The position numbers were made by a program, and so were the translations under genes. From Acidobacteriota bacterium (GTDB taxonomy: Bacteria; Acidobacteriota; Terriglobia; Bryobacterales; Bryobacteraceae), in the NCBI GenBank assembly GCA_947466555.1, contig CANIFK010000449.1, forward strand, positions 1-5,147: 5,147 nt of DNA, in the 5' to 3' direction. Shown one piece after another: positions 1-5,147 of this stretch (position 1 is its first letter; every line of letters begins with the position of its first letter). The notes beneath the pieces are model-generated. The model was not told where the DNA came from. It saw only the letters and a program-made list of their open reading frames with translations, and ran no database searches.

Positions 1-51
1 CGTGGGTTGATCGCTGCGTGGGTGTGAGGGGGTTTAGCGTTTGAAAGTGGT

Positions 52-90
52 CGGACAAATCCTTGGTGACAGTCACCTAGGGGTTGTCTG
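52..90. repeat. Imperfect 39-base palindrome over the pump stop codon (possible 3' hairpin or dispersed repeat)
   Basis: The inverted repeat is centred on base 71. The perfect core is GGTGAC-A-GTCACC (65-77). It extends to 61-81 with one mismatch (64/78). After a two-base break on each side it resumes at 52-58 against 84-90, with one mismatch (53/89). In total 16 of 19 arm positions pair. As minus-strand RNA it could fold as a stem with a CUG loop, one A-A mismatch and a 2x2 internal loop. The stop TGA of the pump gene (75-73) and its last five sense codons (QTTPR) lie within it. No U-tract follows, so it is not a textbook intrinsic terminator. It could be an mRNA 3'-end stabiliser, a bidirectional terminator between convergent genes, or a copy of an interspersed palindromic repeat. 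The structure is seen directly; the function is inference. Confidence 0.6.
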
Positions 91-3000
91 GGTGGATTTT
101 GGGGAGAACCAGGAGTACATGGCGGGGAGGAGGAAGAGGGTTAGGAGGGTGGAGCTGGCGAGGCCGCCGATGACTACTGATGCGAGCGGGCGTTGGACTT
201 CGGAGCCGGCGGAGGTGGAGAGGGCCATCGGCAGGAAGCCGAGGCTCGCTACTAGCGCTGTCATCAGCACCGGGCGGAGGCGGAGGGTGGCGCCTTCGGG
301 GACCGCTTCTTCGTCGGGCATGCCGTTGGCCCGGAGACGGTTGATCTGGCTTACCATCACGATGCCGTTGAGCACGGCTACGCCGAAGAGGGCGATGAAG
401 CCGATGGAGGCTGAGAGGTTCAGGTTCATGCCGCGGACCCAGAGGGCGGCGACTCCGCCGACGAGCGCGAAGGGCACGTTGCAGAGGATCAACATGGCCT
501 GGCGCATGGAATAGAACGTGAAGTAGAGCAGGGCGAAGATGGCCACGATCGAGATGGGCAGGACCAGCGTCAGGCGGCCGAGGGCGCGCTCCTGGTTTTC
601 AAATTGCCCGCCCCAGTCGATGAAGTAGCCGGGGGGGAGTTGGACCTCCTCGGAGACGCGGCGGCGGGCTTCGTCGGCGAAGCTGCCGAGGTCGCGGCCC
701 TGCACGTTGCACTGGACGACGACGCGGCGCATGCCGTTTTCTCTCGATACGACTTCGGGGCCGCGGGCGGTGTGGACTTGGGCGACTTGACCGAGCAGCA
801 CGCGTTCGCCGCCGGGCGCTTGGAGGCGGATCTGTTCTAGCGATTCGGGGCGCTGGCGGTAGGCTTCGGGCAGGCGGACTACGATGGCGAAGCGGCGCTG
901 GCCGTCGATCATCTCGCTGACCGGGCGGCCTCCGACGGCGGCTTCGACCATGTTCTTCACGTCGTCGACGTGGAGGCCGTAGCGGGCGAGGGCGTCGCGG
1001 TTGGGTTCGATGTGGAGTTCGGCGACGCCGTTGGCGACTTCCATTTGGGCGTCCGTCGCGCCGGGGACGCGTTCGAGGATGCGGAAGGCTTTCATGGCTA
1101 ACGCGTCGAGTTTTTCGGGGTCTTCGCCGAAGACCTTGACGGCGACGTCGGCCTTGATGCCGCTGATGGTTTCGTCCAGGCGCATGGCCATGGGCTGTGT
1201 GAAGTTGTAGGCCACGCCGGGGACGGCTTCCAGGGCGACGCGCATCTTGGCGATCAGTTCCTCTTTGGAGGCTACTTTCCACTGTTCCTGGGGCTGGAGG
1301 ATGACGTAGACGTCGGCTTCGAAGATGCCCATTTGGTCTGTCGCCAGATCGGGCCGGCCGAGTTTGGAGACGATGCCTTTGACTTCGGGGAGTGTCATCA
1401 GCGCCTTTTCGACTTCGACGCTCAGCTTCGAAGAATCTGTGAGGGAGACGCCGGGGAGTTTCTTCGTTTGGACGAGGATGGAGCCTTCTTCGAGGCGGGG
1501 CATGAATTCGGTGCCGAGGAAGTGGACGGAGCCGAGGGCGACGGTGGCGATGATGACGCCGATGGAGATTGTCAGGACGCGGAGTTTCAAGGCGCCGGTG
1601 AGGAGGCGGCGGTAGAGCGCGCGGAGATGTTCGAACCAGCCTTCGTCGGAGTGGGCCTTGACGCCGTGGCGGAGGGTATAGCTTGCCAGCACGGGCATGG
1701 CGAAGAGGGCGAGGGCGAGCGAGCCGGTGAGGGCGGAGACCACGGTGACGGCCATGGGGCGGAACATGCGGCCTTCGAGGCCTTCGAGGAAGAAGATCGG
1801 CACGTAGACGGCGATGATGATGCCGACGGCGAAGACGATGGGGCGGGCGACTTCGTGGGCGGCGGAGCGGATGACGCTGTTGATGTCTTCGTCTTCGGTG
1901 CGGGCGCCGAGGCGGGCGACGGCGTTTTCCATCATGACGACGGCGCCATCGACGATCATGCCGAAATCGACGGCGCCGAGCGACATGAGGTTGGCGGTGA
2001 CGCCGAACCACTTCATGCCGATGAAGCCGGCCAACAGCGAGAGCGGGATGACGGCGGCGACGAGGAGGGCGGCGCGGACGTTGCCCAAGAAGAGCAGCAG
2101 GACGACCATGACGAGCAAGCCGGCTTCGCCCAAGTTGCGGCGGACGGTGGCGATGGTGCGGTTGATGACTTCGCTTTGGTCGTAAAAGGGCACGATTTTG
2201 GTGCCTTCGGGCATTTTGACGGTGTCGAGGCGGCGCTTGACGCGGTCGATGACTTCGCGGGAGTTTTCGCCCTTGAGCATGATGGCCATAGCGGAGACGG
2301 ATTCGCCCTGGCCGTCGCGGAGGGTGGCGCCTTGGCGGAGGTGGGCGCCGGTTTTGACTTGGGCGACGTCGCGGATGAGGACGGGGGTGCCGGCGCGGGA
2401 GGTGATGACGATGTTTTCGATATCGCTGATTTTGTTGACGCGGCCTTTGCCTACGACGGTGTGTTGTTCACCGGCGAATTCGAAGAAGCCGCCACCGAAG
2501 TTTTCGTTGCTGTCGGTGACTGCTTTTTCGACATCTTCGAGGGACAGGTTGTAGCGTTCGAGGGATTCGGGGCGCACCTCGATTTCGTACTGGCGGGTGA
2601 GGCCGCCCCAGGTTTCGACTTCGACGATGCCGGGGACGGTGCGGAGGAGCGGGCGAATGACCCAATCGAGGAAGGCCTTCTTTTCATCGAGGGGGACTTT
2701 GGAGCCTTCGATGGTGAACTGGTAGACCTCGCCGAAGGGAGTTGCGTTGGGGCCTAGCGAGGGTTCGAGACCGGCGGGGAGGCGGCCGCGAACCTCTTGG
2801 AGGCGCTCGTTGACGAGCTGGCGGGCGAAGTAGGGGCTTACCGAATCGTCGAAGACGACGGTGATTTTGGACAGCGCGAATTTGGAGACGCTGCGGGCTT
2901 CGGTGACGCGGGGGAGGCCCATGAGGGAGGTTTCGAGAGGCCAGGAGACGAGGCGTTCGACTTCTGTGGGGGGCATGCCGGGCGAGTCGGTGACGACGGT

Positions 3001-3141
3001 GACCTGGTTGTTGGTGAGGTCGGGGAAGGCGTCGATGGGGAGTTCGAGGAGGCTGTAGACGCCTCCGCCGATGAGCAGGCCGAGGGCGGCGAGGACGAGG
3101 ATGCGGTTGCGGAGAGCGGCGTCGATGAGGCGGTTGAGCAC
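73..3141 (-). CDS. czcA: Heavy-metal efflux RND transporter, CzcA/CusA family (inner-membrane pump)
   Basis: A proton-driven inner-membrane pump of 1022 residues, full length for the HME-RND family (about 1020-1065). The GTG start gives the typical N-terminus (MLNRLIDAALRNR, then TM1 at about 14-31, then LPIDAFPDLTNNQV). Twelve membrane segments can be placed: TM1; TM2-6 at about 336-353, 358-376, 385-405, 432-452 and 463-487; TM7 at about 521-540; TM8-12 at about 858-876, 879-901, 908-930, 955-975 and 984-1008. Two large periplasmic porter/docking domains (about 32-335 and 541-855) lie between. TM4 has Asp392, Asp398 and Glu405 in DFGMIVDGAVVMMEN, with the spacing of D402/D408/E415 in Cupriavidus CzcA, where they serve proton and cation transport. 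Aligned from memory to CusA, copper ligands M573, M623 and M672 fall on Gln558, Glu608 and Glu657, which favours divalent cations over Cu(I)/Ag(I). Other family marks are NGIVMVSQINRLR (925-937) and AGSEVQRPLA (978-987). It follows the adaptor stop with no gap. The last codons lie inside a palindrome. Confidence 0.97.
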   Translation of the reverse strand: MLNRLIDAALRNRILVLAALGLLIGGGVYSLLELPIDAFPDLTNNQVTVVTDSPGMPPTEVERLVSWPLETSLMGLPRVTEARSVSKFALSKITVVFDDSVSPYFARQLVNERLQEVRGRLPAGLEPSLGPNATPFGEVYQFTIEGSKVPLDEKKAFLDWVIRPLLRTVPGIVEVETWGGLTRQYEIEVRPESLERYNLSLEDVEKAVTDSNENFGGGFFEFAGEQHTVVGKGRVNKISDIENIVITSRAGTPVLIRDVAQVKTGAHLRQGATLRDGQGESVSAMAIMLKGENSREVIDRVKRRLDTVKMPEGTKIVPFYDQSEVINRTIATVRRNLGEAGLLVMVVLLLFLGNVRAALLVAAVIPLSLLAGFIGMKWFGVTANLMSLGAVDFGMIVDGAVVMMENAVARLGARTEDEDINSVIRSAAHEVARPIVFAVGIIIAVYVPIFFLEGLEGRMFRPMAVTVVSALTGSLALALFAMPVLASYTLRHGVKAHSDEGWFEHLRALYRRLLTGALKLRVLTISIGVIIATVALGSVHFLGTEFMPRLEEGSILVQTKKLPGVSLTDSSKLSVEVEKALMTLPEVKGIVSKLGRPDLATDQMGIFEADVYVILQPQEQWKVASKEELIAKMRVALEAVPGVAYNFTQPMAMRLDETISGIKADVAVKVFGEDPEKLDALAMKAFRILERVPGATDAQMEVANGVAELHIEPNRDALARYGLHVDDVKNMVEAAVGGRPVSEMIDGQRRFAIVVRLPEAYRQRPESLEQIRLQAPGGERVLLGQVAQVHTARGPEVVSRENGMRRVVVQCNVQGRDLGSFADEARRRVSEEVQLPPGYFIDWGGQFENQERALGRLTLVLPISIVAIFALLYFTFYSMRQAMLILCNVPFALVGGVAALWVRGMNLNLSASIGFIALFGVAVLNGIVMVSQINRLRANGMPDEEAVPEGATLRLRPVLMTALVASLGFLPMALSTSAGSEVQRPLASVVIGGLASSTLLTLFLLPAMYSWFSPKSTQTTPR

Positions 3142-4362
3142 TTATTCCTCGGTGAGGGTCGACTTGAGCATTTCGGATTTGAGGAGGAATGCGCCGCGGG
3201 TGACGACTTTGTCGCCGGGGGCGAGGCCGGAGAGGATGGCGATGGCGCCAGCGGCGCGGGAGCCGGTTTCGACGGCGCGGGCCTTAAATTTGCCGGCTTC
3301 GCCCGAGACGAAGACGATGTTGTGACCGTTCAATTCCTGGATGGATTCCTGGGGGACGTAGAGGGCTTCGCCGGTGCCGCCGGAGACGATTTCGGCGGCG
3401 GCGTACATTTCGGGTTTGAGGTCGCCGCGGGGGTTGGAGAGGACGATGCGGGCCTGGACGGTGCGGGTGGCGGGGTCGAGCTGATCGCCGATGCGGGTGA
3501 GGCGGCCGGGGAAGGGTTTGTCTTCGAACGCCCGGACGAATACCTGCGTATTCATGCCGGTTTTGAGGCGGCCGAGGTTTTCTTCGGGGACGGCGGCGAG
3601 CATCCAGATGGAGGAGAGGTCGGAGATGACGAAGAGGTCGTCACCGGGTTTGGCGACTGAGCCGGCGGAGACGGAGCGGGAGATGATGACGCCGGAGGAT
3701 GGGGCTTTGATGGGGGCGGTGTCGTCGTCGTGATCGAACTCGCCTTGCTTGTGGCCGGGGGGATCTTCGGCGGCGACTTCGAGGAATTCTTCGAGGTGCT
3801 GGCGGGTGCGGGCGAGTTCGAGCTGGGCGGATTCGATGTTGGAGGCGGTGTTCTTCAGCTCGTTGTCGGCGTGGTCGAGTTGTTCCTGGGAGGCTGCTTT
3901 GAGATCGAGGAGGCGTTTGATGCGGTCACGATTTTTCTGGGCGAAGGAGAGCTGGGTTTTGAGGCGGGTGAGTTCGACTTTCGCCTTTTGATAATCGCTG
4001 CGGGATTCGTGGATGTCGTGGGAGTGGAGGCGGGCGAGGACCTGGCCTTTTTTGACGCGGTCGCCGACGTTGACGTAGATTTTGACGATGCGGCCATCGA
4101 TGACGGCGCCGGCTTTGTGGGTTTTTTCCTCGTCGGCGACGAGGCGGCCGTTGACTCGGAACGTTGTGGGGACGTTGCGTTTTTCGACGTCGACGAGTTG
4201 GATGCCGGCGGTTTTCTGGAGCTCGGCGGAGAGGTGGACTTCGCCGGGTTCGGGCTTGGGTTCTTTGGCGCCTTTGGTTTCGGCGGGTTTGGCGGGTTCG
4301 GGGGATTTGGGGCCGCAGGCTAGTAGGGCCAGGGCCAGGGGGATGAGGGCGAGGCGGATCAC
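3142..4362 (-). CDS. czcB: RND efflux periplasmic adaptor lipoprotein (CzcB/CusB-like membrane fusion protein)
   Basis: A 406-residue adaptor linking the inner-membrane pump to the outer-membrane channel. The start is GTG at 4362-4360: it gives a short signal sequence ending in lipobox LLAC (13-16, lipidated Cys16), and GGGAG lies seven bases upstream. A Pro/Lys/Glu-rich linker (about 18-39) follows. Domains: first lipoyl half about 84-112 (IDGRIVKIYVNVGDRVKKGQ); two-helix coiled-coil hairpin about 118-195; second lipoyl half about 216-247; beta-barrel about 250-326; membrane-proximal domain about 333-400. The hairpin tip carries Arg147, Leu151 and Ser158 with the R-x3-L-x6-S spacing of the adaptor RLS motif that contacts TolC-type channels. 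Two polar metal-ligand-like patches stand out: HSHDIH (113-118), and a His/Asp cluster from H204 to D214 ending HDDD. After residue 1 the first methionine is M254, so the N-terminal methionine Cu/Ag site known from CusB is absent. Length is near CusB (about 400) and shorter than classical CzcB (about 520). Confidence 0.95.
   Translation of the reverse strand: MIRLALIPLALALLACGPKSPEPAKPAETKGAKEPKPEPGEVHLSAELQKTAGIQLVDVEKRNVPTTFRVNGRLVADEEKTHKAGAVIDGRIVKIYVNVGDRVKKGQVLARLHSHDIHESRSDYQKAKVELTRLKTQLSFAQKNRDRIKRLLDLKAASQEQLDHADNELKNTASNIESAQLELARTRQHLEEFLEVAAEDPPGHKQGEFDHDDDTAPIKAPSSGVIISRSVSAGSVAKPGDDLFVISDLSSIWMLAAVPEENLGRLKTGMNTQVFVRAFEDKPFPGRLTRIGDQLDPATRTVQARIVLSNPRGDLKPEMYAAAEIVSGGTGEALYVPQESIQELNGHNIVFVSGEAGKFKARAVETGSRAAGAIAILSGLAPGDKVVTRGAFLLKSEMLKSTLTEE
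3145..3150 (-). promoter_or_regulatory. Ribosome binding site of the RND pump gene
   Basis: GAGGAA on the minus strand forms the last two sense codons (Glu-Glu) of the adaptor, followed by TAA and then directly by the GTG start of the pump. The GAGG core is five bases from the start codon. A terminating ribosome would therefore sit on the next initiation site, which suits coupled translation of pump and adaptor. Confidence 0.6.
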
Positions 4363-5147
4363 GGCATGACTCCCATTGCCGTGTCGACGGCGGATTCACT
4401 GAGGCGGAATTCGGTTTGGGCCTGGACGCGGAGGAGTTCGGTTTCGAGGCGAACGCGTTCGGCGTCGAGGAGGCGGAGGAGATCGGCACCACCTTCGCGG
4501 TAGGCGGCCTGGGCGATACGGGCGGTATCGCGGGCGTGCTGGGAGAGGGCCGTCAGCATGCCGGAGATTTGGGATTGGCGGAGGCGATAGGCGGAGTAGG
4601 CGGCGCGGATTTCGGCGCGGACGAGGGCTTCGGCGGCGGCGACGTTGGAACGGGCGACGCGGACTTCGGCGGCGGCCGCGGCCAGGTTGCCCTGGTTTTT
4701 GTTGCGCCAGGGGAGATCCATGTTGAGGTAGGCGAGGAGGCCGTCGTAGCCGTTGGTGCGTTTGTAGCCGGCGGAGAGGTCGATGTCGGGGCGGGCGAGG
4801 GCGGTTTGGAGTTGTTCGTTGGCGGAGGAGGCGGCGACGGCCTGGCGGGCGAGGCGGACTTCGGCGCGGCGGTTGAGGGCTTCGTCGACGTTTTCGGCGG
4901 GAATTTGGGACTTTTCGTCGAGGGTATCGGCGATTTTGAGATTGTCTTCGAAGACCGTTCGGCCCATTTCGCGCTGGAGATTGATGAGGGCCTTTTCGGC
5001 GGCGAGGGTGGCGCTGGAGGCGGCGAGGCGGAGGCGCTCGTTTTCGAGTTTGATCCGGATCAAGTCCGCTTCGGCCATGTTTCCTTCTTTAACGCGCACC
5101 TCGTGGTAGGCGACTGTTTGGGCGAAGTTGGTTACCGTCTCGTTATA
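4359..5147 (-). CDS. czcC: CzcC/TolC-family outer-membrane efflux protein (partial, N-terminus off window)
   Basis: Outer-membrane channel component of a tripartite metal efflux pump (OEP family). The reading frame stays open to the window edge, so 262 C-terminal residues are visible and the true start lies beyond 5147. A GTG at 5099-5097 is in frame, but the 16 codons before it continue a plausible helix (begins YNETV), so I read it as an internal valine. Numbering from the first visible codon, EADLIR at 26-31 is a hallmark of the first OEP repeat in CzcC-like proteins. A beta segment follows (PDIDLSAGY then LNMDLPWRNKNQGN, about 120-154), the usual strand-turn-strand before the second helical hairpin. 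YREGGADLLRLLDAER at 216-231 is the matching signature of the second repeat. It ends AMGVMP, with no long tail. Its stop overlaps the adaptor start by four bases. The family is secure; the czcC name rests on operon position and the RND partner type. Confidence 0.93.
   Translation of the reverse strand, partial: YNETVTNFAQTVAYHEVRVKEGNMAEADLIRIKLENERLRLAASSATLAAEKALINLQREMGRTVFEDNLKIADTLDEKSQIPAENVDEALNRRAEVRLARQAVAASSANEQLQTALARPDIDLSAGYKRTNGYDGLLAYLNMDLPWRNKNQGNLAAAAAEVRVARSNVAAAEALVRAEIRAAYSAYRLRQSQISGMLTALSQHARDTARIAQAAYREGGADLLRLLDAERVRLETELLRVQAQTEFRLSESAVDTAMGVMP
4370..4374 (-). promoter_or_regulatory. Ribosome binding site of the adaptor gene
   Basis: On the minus strand GGGAG sits seven bases before the GTG at 4362-4360, inside the end of the channel gene. 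The nearby ATGs (minus-strand positions 4378-4376 and 4367-4365) are in the channel-protein frame, not the adaptor frame. No ATG lies in the adaptor frame just upstream, so this site and the lipoprotein signal together decide the GTG start. Confidence 0.6.

Noticed and set aside
52..90. Calling the palindrome a standard rho-independent terminator
   Set aside because: No run of T follows the stem on either strand, and the stem has an internal loop and mismatches. I list it as a repeat with terminator as only one possibility.
599..2011. Minus-strand open frame of 470 codons within the pump gene
   Set aside because: It is almost entirely Arg, His and Pro, which is the out-of-frame reading of C-rich codons. 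It lies wholly inside the RND pump frame.
1333..2757. Long plus-strand open frame of 474 codons opposite the pump gene
   Set aside because: Its translation is a low-complexity Asp/Glu/Gly/Ala/Phe mix, with no domain or membrane segment. It mirrors the codons of the well-supported RND gene on the other strand.
73..3141. Copper/silver pump CusA as the identity of the RND gene
   Set aside because: TM4 matches the CzcA-type DFGxxxDGA motif, and the methionine ligands of CusA appear to be missing. No CusF-like gene or domain is visible.
2797..4323. Plus-strand Gly/Glu/Phe/Asp-rich open frames (2797-3660 and 3730-4323), which could suggest repetitive proteins
   Set aside because: These are antisense shadows of the pump and adaptor genes. 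Their apparent repeats (such as GFGGFGGFG near 4290) are the complement of the adaptor Pro/Lys/Glu linker.
5097..5099. GTG as the start codon of the channel gene
   Set aside because: The frame continues open upstream to the window edge with family-like helical sequence, and this start would remove most of the first OEP repeat. The gene is partial.

Overview
This window is almost entirely one operon on the minus strand. It encodes a three-part heavy-metal efflux pump of the CzcCBA type (HME-RND family). Transcription runs from high to low coordinates: an outer-membrane channel protein (CzcC/TolC family, 5' end cut off by the window edge), then a lipoprotein periplasmic adaptor (CzcB-like, complete), then the inner-membrane proton-driven RND pump (CzcA-like, complete). 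Coding density is about 98%. The adaptor start overlaps the channel stop by four bases, and the pump start directly follows the adaptor stop. Both visible starts are GTG with a Shine-Dalgarno match, so one mRNA with coupled translation is likely.

The proteins would span both membranes. The RND pump takes up metal ions from the periplasm or inner-membrane face using the proton gradient. The lipid-anchored adaptor bridges pump and channel, and the channel carries ions across the outer membrane. The residues point to divalent cations (Co/Zn/Cd/Ni class) rather than Cu(I)/Ag(I). The pump has the CzcA-type TM4 motif DFGxxxDGAxxxxEN. The three CusA copper methionines appear to be replaced by Gln/Glu/Glu (alignment from memory), and the adaptor has no methionine between residues 2 and 253. 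The exact metal cannot be read from sequence.

Organism: a diderm bacterium with high GC, strong C-ending codon preference and frequent GTG starts. The style would fit Acidobacteriota (Bryobacter/Solibacter-like) or another soil lineage, but this is a low-confidence guess because no phylogenetic marker is present.

Layout: positions 1-72 are non-coding on the minus strand or hold the end of a neighbouring gene; 52-90 is a striking imperfect palindrome over the pump stop codon; 73-3141 is the pump; 3142-4362 the adaptor; 4359-5147 the channel protein (partial). No tRNA, rRNA, CRISPR, insertion sequence, regulator gene or promoter was seen; the operon promoter must lie beyond position 5147. I found no previously undescribed system here. 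The most unexplained signal is the palindrome at 52-90; the second is a pair of His/Asp-rich patches in the adaptor.
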